From contig NZ_JAKNRW010000004.1 in the NCBI RefSeq assembly GCF_023072615.1, positions 1 to 64,000 on the forward strand: a DNA stretch of 64,000 nucleotides, given 5' to 3'. The number at the start of each line of letters is the position of its first letter. The stretch's first letter is position 1. Below the pieces are notes generated by a model. That model did no database searches. It was given only the letters and a program-made list of their open reading frames with translations, and was not told the origin of the DNA. Of the stretch, positions 55,640-64,000 are shown one piece after another. The stretch is from Pseudomonas violetae. GTDB lineage: Bacteria > Pseudomonadota > Gammaproteobacteria > Pseudomonadales > Pseudomonadaceae. A program made the position numbers and the translations under genes.

Positions 55640-55733
55640 GTGGCCGCTGCCGTTACACTACAGAACTAAAGCCCGCCACGACCTGTCTGAATTCAGGTCG
55701 CGCGAGGCGACCAAAATTGTCCAGGAGTAAAGC

Positions 55734-56375
55734 ATGCGTAATCTGATCCTCAGCGCCGCTCTCGCCGCTGCCAGCCTGTTCGGCATGACTGCCCAGGCAG
55801 CCGAAGCACCCGCCGCACCCTATGTCGAACTGAGCAACCCGGTTCAGGTCGCCGTGCCCGGCAAGATCGAGGTGGTGGAGCTGTTCTGGTATGGCTGCCC
55901 GCATTGCTACAAATTCGAGCCAGTGATCAACCCGTGGGTTGAAAAATTGCCATCCGATGTGAACTTCAAGCGCATCCCTGCAATGTTCGGCGGTCCTTGG
56001 GACGCCCACGGCCAAATGTTCCTGACGCTTGAATCCATGGGTGTCGAGCACAAGGTTCATGCCGCCGTGTTCAAGGCCATCCAGGAAGAACACAAGAAGC
56101 TGGTAACTCCGGATGAAATGGCTGAGTTCCTGGCGACCCAGGGTGTCGACAAGGATAAATTCCTCGCTACCTTCAATTCCTTCGCCATCAAGGGCCAGGT
56201 CGCTCAAGCGCGCGAACTCGCGAAGAAGTATGAAATTACCGGCGTGCCAACCATGGTCGTCAATGGCAAGTACCGTTTTGACATCGGTTCTGCCGGCGGC
56301 GCCGAGCAAGCACTGCAACTGGCCGATAAACTGGTCGAACAAGAGCGAGCGGCTAACAAGGCTGCTGCCAACTAA
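55734..56375 (+). CDS. dsbA: Thiol:disulfide interchange protein DsbA
   Basis: A 213-residue periplasmic oxidase of cysteine pairs in exported proteins. Signal peptide (ILSAALAAASLFGMTAQAAEA), active site CPHC in LFWYGCPHCYKFEP (about 55-58), cis-Pro in ITGVPTMVVNGKY. AGGAG lies upstream of the ATG. Cytochromes c and several lipoproteins encoded nearby are among typical DsbA-dependent products. Confidence 0.95.
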   Translation: MRNLILSAALAAASLFGMTAQAAEAPAAPYVELSNPVQVAVPGKIEVVELFWYGCPHCYKFEPVINPWVEKLPSDVNFKRIPAMFGGPWDAHGQMFLTLESMGVEHKVHAAVFKAIQEEHKKLVTPDEMAEFLATQGVDKDKFLATFNSFAIKGQVAQARELAKKYEITGVPTMVVNGKYRFDIGSAGGAEQALQLADKLVEQERAANKAAAN

Positions 56376-56389
56376 GCGCGGGGCCTGCC

Positions 56390-57253
56390 ATGCGCCGCTG
56401 GGGAACTGAAAGAGTTGTTGGCCTGCATGATCCGCGGGTCAACGAACATCATCTGGAATCGACCGGGTTGCCCGCTGACAGCCGTCTGCGGCTACTGAGT
56501 TTTAATATCCAGGTGGGCATTAGTACCGAGCGGTATCGGCACTACCTGACCCGGGGCTGGCAACATCTGCTGCCCCACACCGGTCGCGCCACCAATCTGC
56601 AAAAGATCGGCGATCTGCTGGGTGACTTCGATCTGGTCGCTTTGCAGGAAGCCGATGGTGGCAGCATCAGGTCGGGCTACGTGAACCAAGTCGAGCACCT
56701 GGCCCAGCTAGGGGCCTTCCCCTACTGGTACCAACAACTCAATCGCAATCTCGGTCGCCTCGGCCAGCACAGTAATGGTGTGCTCAGTCGCCTGCGCCCC
56801 TGGGCGATTGAAGATCATCCGCTGCCGGGGCCCAAAGGTCGCGGGGCCATCCTGGTGCGTTTCGGCGAAGGCCCGGAAGCCCTCGTCGTGGTGATGATGC
56901 ACCTGGCGCTTGGGGCACGTGTGCGCAGCCTGCAACTGGCCTACATCCGCGAACTGATCGGCGGCTACAAGCACCAGGTGTTGATGGGCGACATGAACAC
57001 CCACGCCAGCGATCTGCTGCAGAATTCGCCGCTGCGTGATCTCGGCCTGCTGGCACCACAGCTAGAGGCGACCTTCCCCAGTTGGCGCCCACAACGGTGC
57101 CTGGACCATATTCTACTGAGCCCGAGCCTGACCCTTGAAAAGGTCGAGGTGCTGGCACAACCCATTTCCGATCACCTGCCGGTCGCGGTAGAGATTCGTC
57201 TGCCGGGTTCGCTCACGGCCGATGCATTCCCCGCGTTGAGTCCTGCCCCCTAG
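56390..57253 (+). CDS. Endonuclease/exonuclease/phosphatase family hydrolase
   Basis: A 287-residue EEP-fold protein. Motifs are RLLSFNIQVG (Asn metal site), FDLVALQEADG (catalytic Glu), MMHLALGARVRSLQL, VLMGDMNTHAS (Asp/Asn) and QPISDHLPVAVEI (Asp-His). No signal peptide; cytoplasmic location likely. Substrate could be nucleic acid, phosphoinositide-like or lipid headgroup; not readable. It starts 15 bp after dsbA and is followed 12 bp later by a diguanylate cyclase, so co-transcription is likely. Confidence 0.85.
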   Translation: MRRWGTERVVGLHDPRVNEHHLESTGLPADSRLRLLSFNIQVGISTERYRHYLTRGWQHLLPHTGRATNLQKIGDLLGDFDLVALQEADGGSIRSGYVNQVEHLAQLGAFPYWYQQLNRNLGRLGQHSNGVLSRLRPWAIEDHPLPGPKGRGAILVRFGEGPEALVVVMMHLALGARVRSLQLAYIRELIGGYKHQVLMGDMNTHASDLLQNSPLRDLGLLAPQLEATFPSWRPQRCLDHILLSPSLTLEKVEVLAQPISDHLPVAVEIRLPGSLTADAFPALSPAP

Positions 57254-57265
57254 CGGATCCCTTGA

Positions 57266-59218
57266 ATGAGCGACGAAGCACAGCGTTGGAAAGAGAAATA
57301 CCTTCAAAGCATCGAACATCAGGAAAAACTCGAACGTCGCTGGGACGCCCGGCTCGACCTGCTGCGCCGCGGGCTGGTACGCAGCACACTGGCTGCCGAG
57401 GGTACCGACCGCACTGTCGACGAATGCATGAAGGAAATGCGCGATGTTGTGCGCACCGATGACATGGACGCCGGGCTGGCTGCGCTGTTGCCGCGCCTGG
57501 AAAAAGCGGTGCTCGATTCCGAGCAACGTCGCGAAACCCGGATCAACCAGACCAGCGCCGCACTGACGGCCCTGGTGGCCCAGTTGCAAACGCTGCCGCT
57601 GCCGCGCGAAGTCAGCCGCCCTCTCAAGCAATTTGCCAAGCAACTGGATGCCCGGGTTGGCCAGGTCCGCGAGATGCCGCTGTTGCTTAGCGAATTGAGC
57701 GGGCTGCAGGGCAAAGCGCTAAGTCGCCTGGAGAGCCCCGAAGAACCGGGTCGGCCAAGCTTGCTGCAGCGCCTGTTTGGCAACCGTGAAGCCGATGAAA
57801 GTGCGCCCGCTGCGGTGCCGGCACCGGTGGAGAAAGCTCCTGCACCGCAGGTGGAGCCAGCCCCTGCGGCGAAAGCTACCGGACCCTCTGTTGCCACCGA
57901 GCAACATCCCCCAGCGGCTACGGAGCAACAGTCGGTGGCGAATGTTGCACGGGCGCACCCACCGGAGGAGCCCGCGAAACCTGAGGCGTTTGGGCAAGCT
58001 GAGCAACCTGAGCAATCCACGGTGCAGCCCGAAGCCTCTGCGCAGGCCAGCGCCGAACCACCGGCCGTCGAAGAGTTGCCGCTTTCTCCAGTAACGCTTG
58101 AGGCACCTGCCACCGAGCCGGAAAATCCCGAGCAGGACACGCTCTACGCGCTCCCTGACTCGCCCGAGCCCACCTACAGTTCGGTAGCCAGGCACATCGA
58201 AGACACGCTACTGGGCCTGCTTGACGACCTGACACTGCCCGAGCGCCATCGTCCGCAAGCCGAAGCCATGCGCCTGCGCCTGCAAAATGGTTTGAACTGG
58301 TATGAGCTGATCCCGATCCTGGATGACCTGGCCACCTTGATGCTGGCAATCACCGGTAGCGGCCAGCATGAATTCGAAACCTATCTGCAGCAGCTCAACG
58401 AACGTCTGGAAGCCTTCCAGAGCAACCTGAGGGCTGCCAGCGATGGCCATGCCGACAACAGCTCTGCAGCGCGCGAGATGGATTCGCAAATCCGTGAGCA
58501 GGTCGATGGCTTGCAGAGCAGCATGCAGGACGCCGCAGACCTGAATGGACTCAAGCATGCCCTGGAGAACCATCTGGAGGGCCTGCTGGGCACCCTGGAC
58601 CATTTCCAGAAGCAGCGCGACGAGCGTGAACAGGAAGTGGCGACTCGTCTGCAAAGCCTGGCTGATCGGGTTGCCCATATGGAACACGAAGCCCTGGGCT
58701 TTCGCGAACACCTTGAAGAACAACGCCAGAAAGCCTTGATCGATCCGCTGACCAACCTGCCCAACCGCGCCGCCTGGAACGAGCGCCTGGATCACGAAGT
58801 CAGCCAATGGCACCAACAAGGCGACAGCCTGTTGTTGGCCATGCTCGATCTCGATCATTTCAAGCGGATCAATGACAACTATGGCCATCTTGCTGGCGAC
58901 AAGGTTCTGAAGATCATTGCAACCGTCCTGCGCAAGCGCTTGCGCGGCTCGGACTTCATTGCCCGATTCGGTGGCGAGGAATTTATCCTGCTGATGCCCG
59001 CGACCTTACCGGCGACCGGTGCAAGTCTTATGGAAAAATTACGCGCAGCCATCGAAGCCTGCCCTTTTCACTTCAAGGGTGAACCAGTGACGGTGACCCT
59101 TTCCATGGGCATCACAGCTTTCAGGCCTGGCGAACACAGTGACGCAGTCCTGAAAAGAGCCGATCAGGCGCTCTATCGGGCAAAACACGCGGGGCGCAAC
59201 CGCATCGAATTGAGCTGA
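57266..59218 (+). CDS. dgcH: Diguanylate cyclase with long proline/alanine-rich linker
   Basis: A 650-residue protein, apparently cytoplasmic. N-terminal helical part (1-~170), a disordered Pro/Ala/Glu-rich stretch (~175-300), a second helical/coiled-coil region (~310-480), and a C-terminal GGDEF domain. The active-site motif is GGEEF (569-573) in ARFGGEEFILL, so catalysis is expected, and an inhibitory RxxD site (RGSD, 560-563) lies exactly five residues before it. P. aeruginosa DgcH (PA5487) has the same place and size. It makes c-di-GMP; the linker hints at tethering or clustering. Confidence 0.85.
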   Translation: MSDEAQRWKEKYLQSIEHQEKLERRWDARLDLLRRGLVRSTLAAEGTDRTVDECMKEMRDVVRTDDMDAGLAALLPRLEKAVLDSEQRRETRINQTSAALTALVAQLQTLPLPREVSRPLKQFAKQLDARVGQVREMPLLLSELSGLQGKALSRLESPEEPGRPSLLQRLFGNREADESAPAAVPAPVEKAPAPQVEPAPAAKATGPSVATEQHPPAATEQQSVANVARAHPPEEPAKPEAFGQAEQPEQSTVQPEASAQASAEPPAVEELPLSPVTLEAPATEPENPEQDTLYALPDSPEPTYSSVARHIEDTLLGLLDDLTLPERHRPQAEAMRLRLQNGLNWYELIPILDDLATLMLAITGSGQHEFETYLQQLNERLEAFQSNLRAASDGHADNSSAAREMDSQIREQVDGLQSSMQDAADLNGLKHALENHLEGLLGTLDHFQKQRDEREQEVATRLQSLADRVAHMEHEALGFREHLEEQRQKALIDPLTNLPNRAAWNERLDHEVSQWHQQGDSLLLAMLDLDHFKRINDNYGHLAGDKVLKIIATVLRKRLRGSDFIARFGGEEFILLMPATLPATGASLMEKLRAAIEACPFHFKGEPVTVTLSMGITAFRPGEHSDAVLKRADQALYRAKHAGRNRIELS

Positions 59219-59320
59219 TGACAATTGTGCCATTTTGTTTAAATCGGCGCTTTGGTCTTCGACCCTCACAGCATTACGTTACACTGTTGCATTATTATCT
59301 TACGTGTACTGCCACTCGCC

Positions 59321-60100
59321 ATGAAATATTTTGCCCTCATTGTGTCGCTCATCTTGTTGGCAGGTTGCGCCAGTGGCCCGCGCATCGACACCAGTCATCC
59401 GTCAGCCAACCACGACAGCCGCATCCAGTTCGTGGTCGTGCACTACACCTCGGCGTCACTTGAACGCTCACTGCAACTGCTGACCCAAGGCGAAGTCAGC
59501 AGTCATTACCTGATCGGCGACGACAACAAGGCGACCATCTACAAGTTGGTGGATGAGAGCCTGCGTGCCTGGCACGCCGGCGAGAGCGAATGGCAAACCC
59601 GGACCTGGCTGAACTCCAGTTCCATCGGTATTGAAATCGTCAATCCGGGCTTCAAGGACACACCAACCGGCCGTCTCTGGTATCCCTACAGTGACGCGCA
59701 GATCCAGTCCCTGGTATTCCTGCTCAAGGACATCAGCAAGCGCTACGGCATCAGCCCTCACAACATCATCGGGCACAGTGACATTGCACCGGGACGCAAA
59801 CTGGATCCCGGCCCCCTGTTTCCGTGGAAGCGCCTGGCGGAACAAGGATTGGGCGTATGGCCGAACGAGCAAGTCGTTGCACGCCAGCAAGCGCAGTTCA
59901 ACGTGCAACTGCCGAGTATCAGCTGGTTCCAGGGACAACTGGCCCGGCTGGGTTACGCCACGCCCCAAACCGGTGAACTCGACGTGTCGACTCGTCATGT
60001 TCTGTCGGCTTTTCAGATGCATTTCCGGCCCACCCGGTTCGACGGCACCCCAGATGCGCAAACCGCGGCACTGCTACAAGTCTTGAATCAGACAAAATAA
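59321..60100 (+). CDS. ampDh2: AmpDh-type N-acetylmuramyl-L-alanine amidase
   Basis: A 259-residue zinc amidase of the Amidase_2 family, with a lipoprotein leader (VSLILLAGCASGP). Zinc ligands are in FVVVHYTSAS, IIGHSDIAPGRKLDPG (His and Asp). A C-terminal peptidoglycan-binding-like domain (about 200-259) includes GYATPQTGELDVSTRHVLSA. It cleaves the stem peptide from glycan or anhydro-muropeptides at the outer membrane. The start is the ATG giving MKYFALIVS; the upstream extension is unsupported. Position matches P. aeruginosa ampDh2. Confidence 0.88.
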   Translation: MKYFALIVSLILLAGCASGPRIDTSHPSANHDSRIQFVVVHYTSASLERSLQLLTQGEVSSHYLIGDDNKATIYKLVDESLRAWHAGESEWQTRTWLNSSSIGIEIVNPGFKDTPTGRLWYPYSDAQIQSLVFLLKDISKRYGISPHNIIGHSDIAPGRKLDPGPLFPWKRLAEQGLGVWPNEQVVARQQAQFNVQLPSISWFQGQLARLGYATPQTGELDVSTRHVLSAFQMHFRPTRFDGTPDAQTAALLQVLNQTK

Positions 60101-60107
60101 TGACGCC

Positions 60108-60128
60108 CGCCCGACGGTCGGGCGTTTT
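60108..60128 (+). terminator. Intrinsic terminator after ampDh2
   Basis: CGCCCGA / TCGGGCG stem with a 3-base loop and four T's, 8 bp past the stop. Confidence 0.78.
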
Positions 60129-60176
60129 ACTCAACCAGCAGCTATAACTCATTGGTAATTCTTCGGATGTTACCGG

Positions 60177-61790
60177 ATGACTGCTGCTCGAGAGACATTA
60201 CGTAGCTGGTTCTATCGCCCATGGTTTTTGGCGATGCTAGCGGCTGTCTTCAGTGCAACGTTATTGCTCACTGGCAGTTTATTTGTCGCAGTCCACCAGA
60301 TTGATAAGAACGAAAGCGAAGAGATGAATGCCCAGGGCGAGCGCTTCCTCGCGCGCCTGGAGCAGTTGTTCGGGCAATTGCGAGAAAGCCTCGACGACCT
60401 TGAGGCTCAGCCCCTGCGCACCTGCGACGATGAAATGATCGCCACCTTGCAGCAGGTGACATTCAACTATCGCTTCGTTTATGAAGCGGCCTACATGGAC
60501 TCTTCCCGAATCTGTTCCAACCGTCCTCGCCAGGAAGGCCTGTCGATGAGCCGCGCACCTGACATCAAGGGCCCCACCTACAGCTATTGGCTGAACACCA
60601 CCACCGAACCGGACGAGAACCGCGCGGCGCTGATGCTGGGCCGCGGCAATTTTCGGGTGGCGACTTCGCGCGGCCATTTGACCGACATGGTCGACCTGCC
60701 CCCAGGTAGCAGCCTGCTCGTGGTCCTCGACCGTGGCAAACGCGCGATACCAGTTCTCGGTGCCGAGCAGGCCTGGCCGCCGCTGGAAGCCTGGTCACCA
60801 AAGAGCCGCGATGCATTGCAGATTACTCAAACACATCTGATCTACCGCATGCCCACCAACAACCCCACCTATCAGTTGGTGCTGATATCGCCGCGCACGG
60901 GCATCCACGTGCCGCCGGTATGGTGGTGGCTGGTTCCGGCCAGCCTGGTGCTGGGTGGGTTTGTCGGGTTCCTGGTATTCCTGCTGGTGCGTCAACGCCA
61001 GTCGATGGATGCGGAGCTCAGCGGCGCCATCCGGCGGGGCGAGTTACAGGTCTTGTATCAACCGATCTTCGACCTCGACAGCCGCAACTGTGTCGGCGCG
61101 GAAGCCTTGCTTCGATGGCGTCGACCGGACGGTACGCTGACCAGCCCCGACCTGTTCATCCCCATGGCTGAAAACACTGGCCAGATCCGTCAGATGACCG
61201 ACTTTGTCCTGCAGCGCTTGCTGGAACAGCTGGGGCAACTGCTGCGAGCCAACCCCCAGCTGTACATCTCGGTCAATCTCGCGGCGTGCGATGTCATGGT
61301 GCCGCGAGTTGGCCAAGTGATGGCCCGTTTGCTGACCCTGCACCGGGTGGCGGCCAAGCAGATTGCCTTTGAGGTGACCGAGCGCGGGTTGATCGATGTG
61401 GTGGTCGCACGGGAAAACCTGCAAGCGTTGCGGGACGTCGGGCACCAGGTGCTGATTGACGACTTCGGCACTGGATATTGCAGCCTCGCCTACCTGCAAA
61501 CGCTACCGGTGGACTGCCTGAAGATCGACAAGGCGTTTATCGACGCCCTGGGACATGACGCTGCCAGCAGCGGCGTGGCGCCGCACATCATCCATATGGC
61601 CCAGGCCCTGCAACTTAAGGTGATTGCCGAAGGGATCGAACATGAATCCCAGGCCGCGTTCCTGAGCAGCGAAGGAGTGAAGTTCGGTCAGGGCTGGTTG
61701 TTCGCTCACGCGTTGAGCGCGGTACAGTTCATCGAACTGATTACCCGTGGCCGACGCCTGGGGGGGCGACGCCTGGACGACGAGGCCTGA
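60177..61790 (+). CDS. CSS-motif EAL-domain c-di-GMP phosphodiesterase
   Basis: A 537-residue inner-membrane protein: helix at about 17-38, periplasmic CSS-type sensor with two cysteines (Cys83 and Cys113) that may form a redox-sensitive disulfide, helix at about 243-270, then an EAL domain. Catalytic residues are in place: EALLRWR (Glu309), EVTERGLIDV, DDFGTGY (428-434), KIDKAF and EGIEHESQ. DsbA/DsbB-dependent oxidation controls such proteins in E. coli. Only weak Shine-Dalgarno before the ATG. It ends 7 bp from the convergent kinB. Confidence 0.88.
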   Translation: MTAARETLRSWFYRPWFLAMLAAVFSATLLLTGSLFVAVHQIDKNESEEMNAQGERFLARLEQLFGQLRESLDDLEAQPLRTCDDEMIATLQQVTFNYRFVYEAAYMDSSRICSNRPRQEGLSMSRAPDIKGPTYSYWLNTTTEPDENRAALMLGRGNFRVATSRGHLTDMVDLPPGSSLLVVLDRGKRAIPVLGAEQAWPPLEAWSPKSRDALQITQTHLIYRMPTNNPTYQLVLISPRTGIHVPPVWWWLVPASLVLGGFVGFLVFLLVRQRQSMDAELSGAIRRGELQVLYQPIFDLDSRNCVGAEALLRWRRPDGTLTSPDLFIPMAENTGQIRQMTDFVLQRLLEQLGQLLRANPQLYISVNLAACDVMVPRVGQVMARLLTLHRVAAKQIAFEVTERGLIDVVVARENLQALRDVGHQVLIDDFGTGYCSLAYLQTLPVDCLKIDKAFIDALGHDAASSGVAPHIIHMAQALQLKVIAEGIEHESQAAFLSSEGVKFGQGWLFAHALSAVQFIELITRGRRLGGRRLDDEA

Positions 61791-61797
61791 TCCCGCT

Positions 61798-63588
61798 TCA
61801 GACTGCCAGGGCCATGTAGAACTGCGTGCCCTGCCCCGGCCGCGAATAAACCCCCATACGCCCACCGTGCAGCTGCACGATCTCCTTGCACAACGCCAGG
61901 CCCAGGCCCGCGCCGCCCTTCTTGCGACCAACCTGCACAAAAGGTTCGAAAATCCGCCCTTGCTGGCCGTAGGCAATTCCTTCGCCGTTGTCCTCTACGC
62001 TGATAATCACGCGCTCCCCATGACGTCTTGCGTGCAGGCGAATCTGCCCGCCCGGTGAAGTGTGGCGCAGCGCATTATCGATCAGGTTATCCAGTACACG
62101 GTCCAACTGCGGCTGATCGGCTTGCAGCCGGGGCAATGGCTCCTGTACTTCCACCACCAGCTCGATATTGCTGGCCAGTGCGGTACTGGAGAACCGAACC
62201 CGGGCCTGTTCCAGCAAATCTTCGATAGAGCACGGCGCCAACGTGAGCTTCTGCAGGCCGTTCTGGTATCGGGAGAAATTCAGCAGGTCGTTGATCAACT
62301 GCATCAGCCGCTGCATCTCTTCGTTTACCGTATCCAGCAGATCGGCTTCACGAGAGTCCTCCGGGAACTTGGCCCTCTCCCTGAATAAGCCGAACGCCAT
62401 GTGCATGCCGGTGACCGGTGTGCGCAACTCATGAGAAGCCCGCAGCACGAACTCGCTACGCACCCGCTCGAATGCACGCTGCTCGGTCACGTCATGCAGC
62501 ACCATGACCGCGCCGAGAATATGCCCCTGGGTGTGGCTGACAGGCGTCAAGCTATAGGTGAGCAACCGCGACTCACCGTCGACCTCGATACTCAGGTCTT
62601 CCGGGGCTCGCTCCAGCGTGCCACCGCGTAATACCAATTGCAGCAGCCCATCAAGCTCCGGACGTTCGAGGGCCGAACCCAACCCCTGCCCCAGACGGTC
62701 GGAGTCCCAACCCAGCTGCCGCTGGGCCACCGGATTCAAATGCTCCAGGTGTCCTTCGCGGTCAATCATCAACAAGCCGTCATCGATGCTGTCGAGCACC
62801 GCCTGAAGGCGCTGTTTGCCGGCGAGTAACTCGTCAACGTTGGTCGCCTGATGCTCTCGCAGAGCTTCTGCCATGATGCCGAACCGCTTGGTCAGCAGAT
62901 TCATTTCCGCAGCTGACGATATCGGCAGGGTAACCTCGAAATTGCCTTGGCCAATGTTGTCCGCCGCCTGAGCCAGCGCCTCGATCGGAGCACCGAAACG
63001 CCGCGCGATGGCATGGGCAGTGACAAAACCGATAACAAGCACCGCCAGGCCTACCAGCCCGATCAGTCCGACCATCAACAGCGCCCGGTCTCGCGCTGCA
63101 CGTTCGGTCGCATAGATGGTATCCAGGGCGCGCTTGTTTTCGGAAAGCAGGCCGTTGCGCACCTTGTTGAATTTGTCCGTGAGCTCTTCGTTTCCGCGCA
63201 GCACATGGGGAGGGTTACGTGTATCAGCGTACGCCTGCAAAAACTCCTGGTAATCAGCCTTGGCCTGCTGAAAACCGTACTTGAAGCCGTCATCGGCCTG
63301 TTCGTGGGCAATACCCTCGTCGAGCAACTGGAAGTAGTGGTTTCTGGATTTATCGAAAGCAGCAAGGTCCGGCTTCTCGCTCAGCATGACGATCAGTTGA
63401 TCACCCAGGGTCTGGCGCAGCTTGAGCCCCAGATCCAAGGTGGCGAAATTGTTGCTCACCAGCGATTGCTGGGAACTCGCCATCTGCATCACGCTGACCA
63501 GCCCGAGCAACAACCCGAGCAACGCGACGGTGATCAGCGCGGAAATGCTCAAGAAGAGCCGGGTGCGCAACTTCATCGCCAGTTTCAT
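61798..63588 (-). CDS. kinB: Sensor histidine kinase KinB
   Basis: A 596-residue membrane kinase: helix at about 12-34, helical periplasmic sensor (~35-165), second helix (~168-190), HAMP, a PAS domain (~255-370), HisKA with phosphorylated His386 in RASHELRTPVTGM, and an ATPase domain with NLIDNALRHTSPGG, DNGEGIAYG and GGAGLGLALCKEI. It works with AlgB; loss of KinB raises alginate in P. aeruginosa. The start is the ATG giving MKLAMKLRTR, 10 bp downstream of the algB stop. The frame extends further 5' without support. Confidence 0.93.
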   Translation of the reverse strand: MKLAMKLRTRLFLSISALITVALLGLLLGLVSVMQMASSQQSLVSNNFATLDLGLKLRQTLGDQLIVMLSEKPDLAAFDKSRNHYFQLLDEGIAHEQADDGFKYGFQQAKADYQEFLQAYADTRNPPHVLRGNEELTDKFNKVRNGLLSENKRALDTIYATERAARDRALLMVGLIGLVGLAVLVIGFVTAHAIARRFGAPIEALAQAADNIGQGNFEVTLPISSAAEMNLLTKRFGIMAEALREHQATNVDELLAGKQRLQAVLDSIDDGLLMIDREGHLEHLNPVAQRQLGWDSDRLGQGLGSALERPELDGLLQLVLRGGTLERAPEDLSIEVDGESRLLTYSLTPVSHTQGHILGAVMVLHDVTEQRAFERVRSEFVLRASHELRTPVTGMHMAFGLFRERAKFPEDSREADLLDTVNEEMQRLMQLINDLLNFSRYQNGLQKLTLAPCSIEDLLEQARVRFSSTALASNIELVVEVQEPLPRLQADQPQLDRVLDNLIDNALRHTSPGGQIRLHARRHGERVIISVEDNGEGIAYGQQGRIFEPFVQVGRKKGGAGLGLALCKEIVQLHGGRMGVYSRPGQGTQFYMALAV

Positions 63589-63598
63589 TGGGGATGAC

Positions 63599-64000
63599 TC
63601 ACAGGTTGTACTGCTTACGTTTGCGATACAGCGTTGAAGCGTCAATTCCCAAGGTCTTTGCAGCCTGGTCCAGCGTGTCGGCAGTGGCCAGGACCGCGCC
63701 GATGTGAGCCTTTTCCAGCTCGTCCAGGCTCAGTGCGGCACCGATGCGCGGCGCGTTGTTGACCGGCGTTTCAGTCATGCCCAGGTGGCTGATTTCGACT
63801 CGCTCCTGGGGACAGATAATGCTCGCACGCTCCACCACGTTTCGCAGTTCGCGAATGTTGCCCGGCCAGCGATAACCGAGCAATGCCTCTCTGGCCTCCT
63901 CGCTGAACCCCCGCGCCGGACGCGCATACTCCTTGACGAATCGTGCCAGGAAGCGATCCGCCAGATTAAGGATGTCCTCACGGCGCTCGCGTAATGGCGG
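63599..64000 (-). CDS. algB: AlgB, NtrC-type response regulator (C-terminal part)
   Basis: The minus strand runs in from beyond the right edge; 133 codons are visible. They hold the end of the sigma-54 AAA+ domain (YRWPGNIRELRNVVERASII) and a C-terminal Fis-type helix-turn-helix (TLDQAAKTLGIDASTLYRKRKQYNL, last 25 residues, in part). Phosphorylation by KinB modulates alginate and virulence genes in P. aeruginosa. The receiver domain and start lie outside the window. Confidence 0.92.
   Translation of the reverse strand, partial: PPLRERREDILNLADRFLARFVKEYARPARGFSEEAREALLGYRWPGNIRELRNVVERASIICPQERVEISHLGMTETPVNNAPRIGAALSLDELEKAHIGAVLATADTLDQAAKTLGIDASTLYRKRKQYNL

Overview
The window is a chromosomal segment of a fluorescent-type Pseudomonas (P. 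fluorescens group or a close relative). The evidence is the content and order of the genes. From memory, the order matches P. aeruginosa PAO1 in several blocks: gcdH with its neighbours, trpBA-trpI, PA0065-PA0069, the aa3 oxidase cluster PA0102-PA0114, and the long run kinB/algB to znu (PA5483-PA5501) followed by metNIQ. REP-type palindromes of the 'GGGAGCGAGC..GCTCGCTCCC' kind support the same assignment. Codon use is uniform and GC-rich except for an AT-richer pocket near 26.2-26.8 kb. I see no tRNA, CRISPR array, insertion sequence or prophage.

Layout. 1-440: leader and three tandem promoters of an rRNA operon that runs leftward out of the window. 0.4-3.9 kb: glutarate/lysine catabolism (CoA-transferase, gcdH, LysR regulator). 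4.3-7.3 kb: proton-translocating transhydrogenase pntAA-pntAB-pntB. 7.4-8.9 kb: acetate/succinate CoA-transferase. 9.0-12.8 kb: a DUF1127 gene, three tandem small secreted DUF2388 paralogues and a coupled HExxH/DUF4105 envelope protein, with shared dispersed operator-like motifs upstream. 12.8-16.8 kb: RcnB-like protein, trpBA with its activator trpI, and a DUF883 protein. 16.9-21.7 kb: dodecin, two DUF1161 proteins, a flavin monooxygenase, OsmC, two paralogous lipoproteins and a lipoprotein aminopeptidase. 21.8-27.9 kb: HAD phosphatase, gamma carbonic anhydrase, oligopeptidase A, YheV, a TpbA-like periplasmic phosphatase, an EF-hand orphan and a PA0069-type radical SAM protein. 28.1-30.5 kb: beta carbonic anhydrase plus a SulP transporter. 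31.2-40.2 kb: the complete aa3 cytochrome c oxidase operon with its copper and haem A assembly genes. 40.3-42.9 kb: methionine ABC importer. 43.1-45.3 kb: large catalase KatE. 45.4-49.2 kb: a lipoprotein and the zinc uptake system znuABC/zur. 49.3-54.4 kb: thrB, DUF2782, polA, the sRNA ErsA and engB. 54.6-61.8 kb: cytochromes c5 and c4, dsbA, an EEP-family hydrolase, a diguanylate cyclase, an AmpDh-type amidase and an EAL phosphodiesterase. 61.8-64.0 kb: kinB and the 3' part of algB.

Most of this is core metabolism and respiration. The parts most worth a second look are these. PolA has lost two of the acidic residues of its proofreading exonuclease site. An ErsA-type sRNA with an envelope-stress promoter lies between polA and engB. 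The DUF2388 triplet plus metallopeptidase-like cluster has an unexplained operator array. Two mutually exclusive hairpins lie in the leader of the luciferase-like monooxygenase. A Sco-like CxxxC protein lies inside the oxidase operon. All assignments are by eye from translated sequence and remembered family features; no database search was run.
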